Source: Prevotellaceae bacterium | GTDB taxonomy: Bacteria; Bacteroidota; Bacteroidia; Bacteroidales; Bacteroidaceae | Reading direction: 5' to 3' | Length of the DNA: 7,017 nt | NCBI GenBank assembly: GCA_022508635.1 | Contig: JAFLUV010000123.1 | Location: 1 to 7,017, forward strand | Shown here: positions 1 through 5,449 of the stretch, one piece after another | Numbering within the stretch: the first letter of the stretch is position 1 | Layout: the number at the start of each line of letters is the position of its first letter | The notes under the pieces: generated by a model | Seen by the model: the letters and a program-made list of their open reading frames with translations, nothing else | Database searches by the model: none | Told to the model about the DNA's origin: nothing | Position numbers and translations under genes: made by a program

Positions 1-940
1 TCACGCGGTCGTTGGTTTCCTTGGCATTGGCACCGGCCAACTGGAAGCAAAGGAACGTTACACCCGGGTGTCCGTTGGCCTCACCGTGGAAGGCGTAGCT
101 GATGGCACCGAGCTCTACACTGGCTATGTCCTTTAGTTGGAGCAGCGTCCCGTCGGCATTGGCACGGATGACAACGTCCTCGAATTCACTCAACTCCTTC
201 AGACGACCCGTATATTTCATCGTATACTGAAGCACGTTGTCCACGCCGTCACCGTGTGTTCCGTTCACCGGTTTTTCACCTAACTGACCAGCAGGCGACT
301 CAAGGTTCTGCTCGGCCAGCGCATACGTGATGTCGTCGGGCACTACGCCATACTGAGCCATCACGTCAGGCTTCATCCAGATACGCAACGAGTAGGTACC
401 ACCGAGGAGGGTCACATCACCGACACCTTCCACACGTTTAATCTGCGGAATGACATTGATGTCAAGGTAGTTTGAGATAAAATCTTCGCCGTATGCACCG
501 TCCTCGCTGATCAGAGCATCAATTTGCAGGAAAGATGTCTGACGCTTCTGCGTGGTCACACCGATTTTCGTCACCTCTTGCGGTAGCAGACCCTGCACGC
601 GACTCACGCGGTTCTGTACATTCACCGCTGCCATGTCGGCATTCGTTCCTTGCTTAAAGTAAACAGTAATCGTGGCCGATCCGGAGTTTGTGGCCGTTGA
701 GGTCATGTAGAGCATGTTCTCTACGCCGTTGATACCTTCTTCCAAAGGCTGGATGACGGCATTCATCACGGCTTCGGCACTGGCACCAGTGTAGGTGGCA
801 CTGACCACGACCGTTGGCGGCGCAATGTCAGGATACTGTTCGAGGGGCAGCGAGAAGTAGCTGATAGCACCCACAAACAAAATCAGGATGGCAATGGACA
901 TAGCCATCACGGGGCGTTTTATAAAGATGTTGCCTTTCAT
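1..940 (-). CDS. RND-family multidrug efflux permease (AcrB/MexB-like, HAE1), C-terminal part missing
   Basis: The gene starts with the ATG at 938-940 on the minus strand and stays open to the left edge, giving about 313 N-terminal residues of a protein that usually has about 1,030-1,050. The product is the inner-membrane proton/drug antiporter of a tripartite efflux pump. The start MKGNIFIKRPVMAM leads into transmembrane helix 1 (about residues 11-29). The HAE1 hallmark QYPDIAPPTVVVSATYTGAS follows at about 35-54. The rest is the first periplasmic porter (PN1/PC1) region, with recognisable stretches such as ATNSGSATITVYF, NVQNRVSRV and GVGDV. The in-frame stop upstream and the absence of another ATG fix the start. 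It lies 72 nt downstream of the adaptor gene in the same direction, so the two are probably cotranscribed; the spacer shows no promoter. An outer-membrane factor would be expected further left. Substrates cannot be read from this fragment. Family assignment is secure. Confidence 0.95.
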   Translation of the reverse strand, partial: MKGNIFIKRPVMAMSIAILILFVGAISYFSLPLEQYPDIAPPTVVVSATYTGASAEAVMNAVIQPLEEGINGVENMLYMTSTATNSGSATITVYFKQGTNADMAAVNVQNRVSRVQGLLPQEVTKIGVTTQKRQTSFLQIDALISEDGAYGEDFISNYLDINVIPQIKRVEGVGDVTLLGGTYSLRIWMKPDVMAQYGVVPDDITYALAEQNLESPAGQLGEKPVNGTHGDGVDNVLQYTMKYTGRLKELSEFEDVVIRANADGTLLQLKDIASVELGAISYAFHGEANGHPGVTFLCFQLAGANAKETNDRV

Positions 941-1012
941 TTTCTTAATTCCAATATTTGTAATTGCAAGAGAGGTTCTCCCTTTTTATGTGTATGTTGT
1001 GCAGGTGGAGTT

Positions 1013-2119
1013 TTAGTCTCTCACTTTCTGACCTTCCCTGACCATGCCAGCTCCCTCAAGGATAATGTCTTCGCTACCATCAAGACCGGCTGAGACGATA
1101 TATTCCTTGCCGTTTGTCTGGGGCAGGAGAGTGACAAGTTGACCGTTTGCATGGCCCTCAGCATCGACTACGTACACCTTGAATTTGTCCTGGGTCTGTA
1201 CGGTGGCGCCAATGGGAATGACAAGCACGTCCTTGTACTGGGTAGGCATCAAGATGTTACCTGTGGAGCAGGAGTGAAGCAGATGGTTGGGGTTGGGGAA
1301 AAGGGCACGTAGCTGTACGGAGCCCGTATTTTTGTCTACGACACCGCTGATTGACTCTACCTTTCCTTTCTGCTCATATTCGCTGCCGTCCACCAGCTGG
1401 AGTGTCAGTTCGGGCATTGCTGCGATGGCTTGCTCTATGTCTCCGTTGCTCCGAATCATCTGGAGCAGTTGAGACTCAATCAGGGAGAAGTATACGTACA
1501 CGTCATTGTTGTCCGAAACGGTGGTCAAGGGTTGTGGCATAGCACTGCTTACCAAGGTTCCCTGGCGATAGGGCAGTGTGCCGATAACGCCGTTGGCAGG
1601 ACTCTTCACTACGGTGTAACTAAGGCTGTTGCGTGCGTTGGTTACTTGTGCGTCAGCTTGTGCTACCTGTGCCTTTGCGGTGAGCAATGCGTTGTGAGCC
1701 GTCTGTAAGTCGAAGTCGCTGACGACCTGCTCATCATAAAGTTTCTTTGTGCTGTTGTAGCTGAGCTGTGCAGTGGCAAGCTGTGCATTTGCTGCCTTCT
1801 GCGCAGCCTCTGCCGTATTCAAGGCTGCCTGATAGGGCACTTGGTCGATGATGAAGAGCGTCTGCCCCTTTGTTACTCTCTGGCCTTCAGTGACACAGAG
1901 TTTTTGCAATGTGCCTCCTACCTGTGGATAGACGTCGATATCCTGCCGTCCGCGTATGGTGGCTGAGTACTTTTGGGTAAGGGTGATGTCCTTTTTCTCG
2001 GGTTTGCCAATGTTGAAGTTAGGCGTAGGCATGGTGCGTTGCTGCTGCTTTCCACCGCAGGAACTCAGTGTCATTGCTATCAATGACAGAAATACATAGA
2101 GGATTGACTTGTTTTTCAT
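1013..2119 (-). CDS. Periplasmic adaptor (membrane fusion) lipoprotein of an RND efflux pump, AcrA/MexA-like
   Basis: This 368-residue protein links the inner-membrane RND pump to the outer-membrane channel. The ATG at 2117-2119 is preferred over an upstream in-frame TTG at 2170 because it directly begins a lipoprotein signal: MKNK, a hydrophobic core (about 5-18), and the lipobox LSSC with Cys21 as the lipidated residue. Typical adaptor parts follow. The first half of the lipoyl domain lies at about 58-95 (VYPQVGGTLQKLCVTEGQRV). An Ala/Gln-rich alpha-helical hairpin spans about 97-165, and the second lipoyl half about 167-200 (TVVKSPANGVIG). A beta-barrel runs about 205-290, and a C-terminal membrane-proximal domain ends at 368. 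Length fits the family. The stretch HSCSTGN at about 282-288, where related proteins often have a glycine-rich turn, is slightly unusual. It precedes the permease in a likely operon; a Bacteroidetes-type -7 element lies 80 nt upstream. No local TetR/MarR regulator gene is visible. Confidence 0.95.
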   Translation of the reverse strand: MKNKSILYVFLSLIAMTLSSCGGKQQQRTMPTPNFNIGKPEKKDITLTQKYSATIRGRQDIDVYPQVGGTLQKLCVTEGQRVTKGQTLFIIDQVPYQAALNTAEAAQKAANAQLATAQLSYNSTKKLYDEQVVSDFDLQTAHNALLTAKAQVAQADAQVTNARNSLSYTVVKSPANGVIGTLPYRQGTLVSSAMPQPLTTVSDNNDVYVYFSLIESQLLQMIRSNGDIEQAIAAMPELTLQLVDGSEYEQKGKVESISGVVDKNTGSVQLRALFPNPNHLLHSCSTGNILMPTQYKDVLVIPIGATVQTQDKFKVYVVDAEGHANGQLVTLLPQTNGKEYIVSAGLDGSEDIILEGAGMVREGQKVRD

Positions 2120-2198
2120 ATAGTATATTTGTCTATTTTTTCTTGTTATTACTGGATTTCTCCACTGCAAAATGTGGATATTTCCTTGTTTTCGGCTG

Positions 2199-2206
2199 CA
2201 AAGGTA
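2199..2206 (-). promoter_or_regulatory. Predicted -7 element (TACCTTTG) of the efflux operon
   Basis: On the minus strand this reads TACCTTTG, an exact match to the Bacteroidetes primary sigma factor -7 consensus TAnnTTTG. Transcription would start at about 2192, giving a leader of about 70 nt before the adaptor ATG. I find no good TTTG/TTG -33 element at the usual 19-21 bp spacing upstream, which weakens the call. The surrounding string TGCAAAGGTACGA (2197-2209, plus strand) recurs exactly at 6236-6248, in front of another minus-strand gene, which supports a promoter role. Confidence 0.55.
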
Positions 2207-2351
2207 CGAAAAAAAATGAAAGCAGGGTGCGGCGGAAAGTCAAAAAGACGAACGGATTTGTTCAATTTATCGCTTTTGGCTCCGAATTTAAGATTATTTA
2301 AGGTAACGATATAGCAGTAAACACATGCTATTCACATATAAAATTGTTGCC

Positions 2352-2389
2352 TAACTGGGCAGTAAAATTTTCTTAACTGGAGCGTAAAA
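2352..2389. repeat. Pair of 16-bp imperfect direct repeats, 22-bp period
   Basis: TAACTGGGCAGTAAAA (2352-2367) and TAACTGGAGCGTAAAA (2374-2389) match at 13 of 16 positions; all three mismatches fall in the centre. A partial third copy, GCAGTAAA, occurs at 2314-2321, 45 bp upstream of the same string in the first repeat. The period is about two helical turns, so a protein binding both copies would sit on one DNA face. This could be an operator for either divergent unit, or chance in AT-rich DNA. Function is inferred from layout only. Confidence 0.45.
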
Positions 2390-2393
2390 GACC

Positions 2394-2406
2394 GTAACAT
2401 TGTTAC
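2394..2406. promoter_or_regulatory. Perfect 13-bp palindrome, possible operator
   Basis: GTAACA-T-TGTTAC is a perfect inverted repeat of 6-bp arms around one base, directly after the direct repeats. It resembles the dyad sites used by dimeric helix-turn-helix regulators. It lies about 97 bp upstream of the greA -33 element and about 190 bp upstream of the efflux operon -7 element, overlapping neither. No regulator gene in the window can be paired with it. Confidence 0.4.
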
Positions 2407-2502
2407 ATTTCTAAAATGAGTTTGTGCAGAGGGTATAATTTTAGACCTCACATTTAGAATATGGCCAATTTACCTTGAAAAAAGTGTTTTTGTATGAAAA
2501 AG

Positions 2503-2534
2503 TTTGTGGCATTGAGAAAAACTCCCTATATTTG
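2503..2534 (+). promoter_or_regulatory. Bacteroidetes-type promoter upstream of greA
   Basis: TTTG (2503-2506) and TATATTTG (2527-2534) are separated by 20 bp and match the Bacteroidetes -33 (TTTG) and -7 (TAnnTTTG) consensus exactly. This is the best promoter in the window. Transcription would start near 2540. It would first read the leader hairpin at 2570-2587 and, if elongation continues, greA and the genes behind it. Confidence 0.75.
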
Positions 2535-2554
2535 CACTCAAAACATAGGAAAAG

Positions 2555-2683
2555 ATGAATTTAAGGGTTCCGACCGGGCGCGGTCGGGATTCTTTCTTTT
2601 TTTCGTCTTTGTTGCATGCATATATTATGAATGAAAGTGAAAGCCGAAGACAAAAAGTCATCTTAATATTTAATAATGTATAA
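2555..2683 (+). CDS. Possible 42-codon leader ORF in the greA 5' region
   Basis: An ATG at 2555-2557, about 14 nt after the predicted transcription start and preceded by AGGA at 2547-2550, opens a frame that ends with TAA at 2681-2683, 29 nt before greA. The peptide would begin MNLRVPTGRGRDSFFFS and continue through LLHAYIMNESESRRQ to end in IFNNV. Its Arg/Gly-rich part is simply the coding reading of the GC-rich hairpin and its Phe run that of the U-rich tail, so the composition is dictated by the RNA structure. It has no recognisable domain. It may be a translated leader peptide whose ribosome affects the hairpin, or a chance frame; I favour neither strongly. Confidence 0.25.
   Translation: MNLRVPTGRGRDSFFFSSLLHAYIMNESESRRQKVILIFNNV
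2570..2603 (+). terminator. Terminator-like hairpin with U-rich tail in the greA leader
   Basis: CCGACCG (2570-2576) pairs perfectly with CGGTCGG (2581-2587) around the tetraloop GGCG; wobble pairs can lengthen the base to about 10 bp. The 3' side runs into GATTCTTTCTTTTTTT (2588-2603), a U-rich tail as in intrinsic terminators. It sits about 30 nt after the predicted start of transcription and about 110 nt before the greA ATG. It would therefore act as an attenuator of greA, or end a short RNA of about 60 nt. It cannot terminate an upstream rightward gene, because none exists. Conditional read-through is inferred. Confidence 0.6.
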
Positions 2684-2712
2684 AACAAGTAACAAACAAA
2701 ACTAAACCAAAT

Positions 2713-3180
2713 ATGGCTTATATGACACAAAAAGGCTACGATGAGCTCGTAGCTAAGTTGCAGCGAATGGAGAGCGTGGATCGTCCCGCCGCAAGTGCTG
2801 CCATTGCAGAGGCACGTGACAAGGGCGACCTCTCAGAGAATGCTGAGTATGATGCTGCCAAGGAGTGGCAGGGCAAGCTTGAGACTGAAATAGCAATGCT
2901 CAAGAAGACCATTATTGAGGCTAAAATCATCGACACTACACACCTCAATACCGGCACGGTGCAGATTCTCTCTACTGTAGAGTTGCGCAACGTGAAGAAC
3001 AAGGCGACGATGAAGTATACCATCGTGAGTGCCACAGAGGCAGACCTGAAGTCGGGCAAGATAAGCGTGGAGACTCCTATTGCCAAGGGTTTGCTCGGCA
3101 AAAAGGTCGGTGACGTGGTAGAAATCCGGGTGCCTCAGGGCACAATCAGCCTGGAGGTAGTCAGCATCAGTTTTGATTGA
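2713..3180 (+). CDS. greA: Transcription elongation factor GreA
   Basis: This 155-residue cytoplasmic protein enters the RNA polymerase secondary channel and stimulates cleavage of backtracked RNA, rescuing stalled complexes. The length is normal for the family. Residues 1-75 form the antiparallel coiled coil. It contains the signature RPAASAAIAEARDKGDLSEN, whose tip acidic residues Asp39 and Glu42 correspond to the Mg2+-coordinating pair of E. coli GreA. The C-terminal half (about 80-155) is the FKBP-like globular domain, ending GTISLEVVSISFD. The ATG at 2713 gives the common N-terminus MAYMTQKGYDEL. There is no Shine-Dalgarno sequence, only an A-rich stretch, usual for the phylum. It follows a leader of about 170 nt with a terminator-like hairpin, so its expression may be attenuated. 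The HIT-family gene begins 28 nt after its stop. Confidence 0.97.
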   Translation: MAYMTQKGYDELVAKLQRMESVDRPAASAAIAEARDKGDLSENAEYDAAKEWQGKLETEIAMLKKTIIEAKIIDTTHLNTGTVQILSTVELRNVKNKATMKYTIVSATEADLKSGKISVETPIAKGLLGKKVGDVVEIRVPQGTISLEVVSISFD

Positions 3181-3208
3181 TTCCGAATCCAAAACCTGCA
3201 ATTCATTT

Positions 3209-3604
3209 ATGGCAAGCATATTCTCCCGTATTGTGGCCGGCGAGATACCGAGCTACAAGATTGCCGAGGACGAGCGCTACTATGCTTTCCTCGACATCAA
3301 TCCCCTGCAAAAGGGGCACACACTGGTTATCCCCAAGCGCGAAGTGGACTATATCTTCGATCTCGAAGACAGCGAGCTGGCAGGGCTTCAGGTCTTTGCC
3401 AAGAAGGTGGCATGTGCCATCAAGCGCGCCATTCCCTGCGTCAAGGTAGGGCAGTGCGTGCTGGGTTTGGAGGTGCCACATGCGCACATCCATCTTGTCC
3501 CCATGCAGACGGAGGCTGACATGCGCTTTGGTGGCAAGCATCAGCAGCTTACTCCCGAGGAGTTCGAGCAAATTGCCGAAAGTATCCGCAGGGAGATGGA
3601 GTGA
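3209..3604 (+). CDS. HIT-family nucleotide hydrolase/transferase (histidine triad)
   Basis: This is a 131-residue Hint/PKCI-like member of the histidine triad superfamily, cytoplasmic enzymes that hydrolyse nucleoside phosphoramidates or related adenylated compounds. The triad is PHAHIHLVP at 90-98, with His91, His93 and His95; His93 is the expected nucleophile. Other family marks are IFSRIVAGEIPSYK at 4-17, FLDINPLQKGHTLVIPK at 27-43, and the conserved GxxVxxLxxPH run before the triad. The ATG at 3209 is chosen over an in-frame TTG at 3173 that would overlap greA, because MASIFSRIVAGEIP is the standard family N-terminus. It lies 28 nt after greA and is probably cotranscribed with it. The true substrate cannot be told from sequence. 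Its stop (3602-3604) overlaps a GTG that opens the frame of the next gene; I do not take that GTG as a start. Confidence 0.93.
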   Translation: MASIFSRIVAGEIPSYKIAEDERYYAFLDINPLQKGHTLVIPKREVDYIFDLEDSELAGLQVFAKKVACAIKRAIPCVKVGQCVLGLEVPHAHIHLVPMQTEADMRFGGKHQQLTPEEFEQIAESIRREME

Positions 3605-3678
3605 CGGATACGACGAGAATTAATATAACAAAAATCATAACAAAAAGCCTCGTAACGAATAATCTAACAACTATCATT

Positions 3679-4371
3679 ATGAAAGCAAGAATCATTACTG
3701 CTGCCGCACTGCTTGGCATTGCTCTTGGCATGCAGGCTCAGAGACACGATTTCGCTAACTGGAAGCGCTATGCGGACGCTAACAAGGAACTTGGCGCTCC
3801 TGCCAAAGGAGAGAAGCGCGTCGTCCTTATGGGTAACTCTATTACCGATGGCTGGCCTCATACCCGTCCAGACTTTTTCAAGGACAACAACATTATCGGT
3901 CGCGGTATAAGTGGACAGACCTCTTATCAGTTCTTGCTCCGCTTCCGTGAGGATGTCATCAATCTTCAGCCCAAGGTCGTTGTCATCAACTATGGCACGA
4001 ACGATATAGCCGAGAATACCGGTGCCTACGACGAAGACCTCACCTACGGCAATGTCCTTTCCATGGTGGAGCTGGCTCGTTACCACAAGTGCAAGGTCAT
4101 CCTCACCAGCTGCTTGCCTGCCGGCGGTTTTGGCTGGCGTCCTTCTGTCACCGACAGCATGGACAAAATCCGTAGCCTAAATGCCCGCGTCAAGGCTTAT
4201 GCCGAGCAGAACAAGATACCCTATGTGGACTACTTCTCTGCAATGGTCAATGCCGAGGGCACGGCGATGCGTGCAGAGCTCGCTAACGATAATCCCGGCG
4301 TGCATCCCAATGCCGAGGGCTATGCTGTGATGGAAAGCCTCTTGCTCCCCGTTATTAAGAAATTACGCTAA
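3679..4371 (+). CDS. Secreted SGNH/GDSL-type hydrolase
   Basis: This 230-residue protein has a signal peptide at 1-20 (MKAR, hydrophobic core, GMQA cleaved before Gln21), so it should act in the periplasm or be exported further. The SGNH blocks are visible. Block I is GNSITDGW (52-59) with nucleophile Ser54. Block II is GISGQT (76-81) with oxyanion Gly79. Block III is GTND (106-109) with Asn108. Block V is GVHPNAEGY (207-215) with His209. The Asp normally three residues before the catalytic His is replaced by Pro206; the nearest acidic residue is Asp204. Likely activity is esterase or acetyl-esterase on glycans or lipids, as for many Bacteroidetes relatives; substrate is unknown. The ATG at 3679 is chosen because it begins the signal peptide; an in-frame GTG at 3601 would add 26 unlikely residues. 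The 74-nt gap after the HIT gene shows no promoter. The guanylyltransferase gene follows 7 nt later. Confidence 0.9.
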   Translation: MKARIITAAALLGIALGMQAQRHDFANWKRYADANKELGAPAKGEKRVVLMGNSITDGWPHTRPDFFKDNNIIGRGISGQTSYQFLLRFREDVINLQPKVVVINYGTNDIAENTGAYDEDLTYGNVLSMVELARYHKCKVILTSCLPAGGFGWRPSVTDSMDKIRSLNARVKAYAEQNKIPYVDYFSAMVNAEGTAMRAELANDNPGVHPNAEGYAVMESLLLPVIKKLR

Positions 4372-4378
4372 AAAGACT

Positions 4379-5449
4379 ATGATAGACAACAGGTACTGCC
4401 TCATCCTGGCAGGGGGCAACGGAAGTCGCCTCTGGCCGATCAGCCGAACTACAAAGCCAAAACAGTTTCTCGACCTCTTCGGGACGGGACGCACCTTGTT
4501 GCAGCAGACGTACGATCGTGTCGCACAGTTCATCGATCCTTCTCATATCTATGTCAGTACCAATGTGGCATACCTTCCGCTCGTGTATGAGCAGTTGCCA
4601 GAGGTGGACGACGTGCACATCCTTGAGGAGCCGCTGCGTCGCGGCACCCTTGCGGCGGTGGCTTGGGGAACGGTGTTCATTGCCCGGCAAGACCCGCAGG
4701 CAAACATTTTCGTTACGCCTTCCGACCAAATTATCATGGGCGAAGAGCGCTATCGGCAAGACATTCTTGACGGTTTGCACTTTGTTGGTGAGAATGACGG
4801 ACTGCTCACCATGGGCATTACTCCCTCACGACCCGAGACGGGCTATGGCTACATCCAGACAGACGATGAGAAACCGTTCAGCCACGACATCTTCCCCGTC
4901 AAGTCCTTCACGGAGAAACCTGATGCAGAGTTTGCCGACGTGTTCCTTCAGGAGGGAAACTTCCTTTGGAACACCGGTCTGCTGTGCTTCAGTTCGCGTG
5001 TTATGCTGAGCAATCTCTATGAACTTGTTCCGGAATACCGGCTTGAGATTCCGCGTATGATGAAGGATGCGGAGGAGGCTGACCCAAAGTTCACGCCGGA
5101 GTTCTTCAGCGTGCTTCCCAACTATAATATAGATGTCAGCGTATTGGAACGCAGCAGCAACGTATATGTGCAACGCGGCCACTTTGGATGGGCGGACATC
5201 GGGACATGGGCGAGTATCAGCAAGGACGTGTCTGCCGATGCCGACGACAATGTCAAGCTCAACACCGAAGCCTATCTCTATGAGTGCAAGGGCAACATTA
5301 TCCGTCTGCCGGAGGGGCGCAAGGCGGTTATCAAGGGGTTGAGCGACTATGTGATAGCCGAAGAGGGCGAGATACTGATGATTTGTCCTCGTGAAGACGT
5401 TGCCGCCATGCGCCGCATGCACACCGATACGAAGTTCAGCGATTTGTAG
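4379..5449 (+). CDS. manC: Mannose-1-phosphate guanylyltransferase (monofunctional)
   Basis: This 356-residue cytoplasmic enzyme makes GDP-mannose from mannose 1-phosphate and GTP, feeding mannosyl and, through GDP-fucose, fucosyl groups into glycans. The N-terminal nucleotide-binding motif LAGGNGSRLWPISR (10-23) is followed by KPKQF (26-30). Further family motifs are TPSDQII (113-119), ETGYGYI (153-159), FTEKPDA (177-183), FLWNTG (195-200) and FGWADIGTW (269-277). The protein ends after the guanylyltransferase and short left-handed-helix region. It lacks the C-terminal phosphomannose isomerase cupin of the roughly 470-residue bifunctional ManC/AlgA type. The ATG lies 7 nt after the SGNH hydrolase stop, implying cotranscription. 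Its 3' end overlaps the convergent DUF2027-type gene by 14 bp. The symbol is given by function; rfbM or manB would also be used for this enzyme. Confidence 0.93.
   Translation: MIDNRYCLILAGGNGSRLWPISRTTKPKQFLDLFGTGRTLLQQTYDRVAQFIDPSHIYVSTNVAYLPLVYEQLPEVDDVHILEEPLRRGTLAAVAWGTVFIARQDPQANIFVTPSDQIIMGEERYRQDILDGLHFVGENDGLLTMGITPSRPETGYGYIQTDDEKPFSHDIFPVKSFTEKPDAEFADVFLQEGNFLWNTGLLCFSSRVMLSNLYELVPEYRLEIPRMMKDAEEADPKFTPEFFSVLPNYNIDVSVLERSSNVYVQRGHFGWADIGTWASISKDVSADADDNVKLNTEAYLYECKGNIIRLPEGRKAVIKGLSDYVIAEEGEILMICPREDVAAMRRMHTDTKFSDL

Larger units (their letters stand above)
2120..2712. other. 593-bp intergenic region between the efflux operon and greA
   Basis: This AT-rich gap separates two divergent transcription units. 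From left to right it holds the short leader of the adaptor gene, a minus-strand -7 element (2199-2206), an A-tract (2209-2216), direct repeats (2352-2389), a perfect palindrome (2394-2406), a plus-strand promoter (2503-2534), and a long greA leader with a terminator-like hairpin. The open frames crossing 2120-2500 on either strand are short, AT-driven and show no family resemblance, so I call no gene there. Positions 2407-2502 hold nothing I can interpret beyond a TATAAT-like string at 2434-2439 that lacks a matching upstream box. Confidence 0.7.

Noticed and set aside
963..990. Possible terminator on the plus strand (GAGAGGTTCTC followed by CCTTTTT) in the adaptor-permease gap
   Set aside because: The stem is only 4 bp, the orientation is opposite to the operon, and no plus-strand gene ends there.
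2068..2314. Small plus-strand frames overlapping the adaptor gene start
   Set aside because: They overlap the lipoprotein signal region of a well-supported gene in antisense and consist of hydrophobic or Lys-rich low-complexity sequence.
2422..2441. Sigma70-like promoter (TTGTGC and TATAAT) in the intergenic region
   Set aside because: The two boxes are only 6 bp apart, and the string does not fit the Bacteroidetes -33/-7 pattern.
2614..2621. 8-bp palindrome TGCATGCA in the greA leader
   Set aside because: Too short to support a specific site on its own; it falls in the loop of the longer predicted stem.
2470..2730. Minus-strand 86-codon frame over the greA promoter and leader
   Set aside because: Its translation is compositionally driven by A/T-rich DNA, it covers a good plus-strand promoter and hairpin, and it resembles no family.
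3601..3678. GTG start at 3601 overlapping the HIT stop (GTGA), extending the SGNH hydrolase by 26 residues
   Set aside because: The extension would put a Thr/Asn/Ile-rich tail in front of a complete signal peptide. The ATG at 3679 is the natural start.
4826..5422. Minus-strand open frame (about 198 codons) inside manC
   Set aside because: It is entirely antisense to manC, whose motifs are intact. The translation shows no domain or signal and starts in no sensible context.
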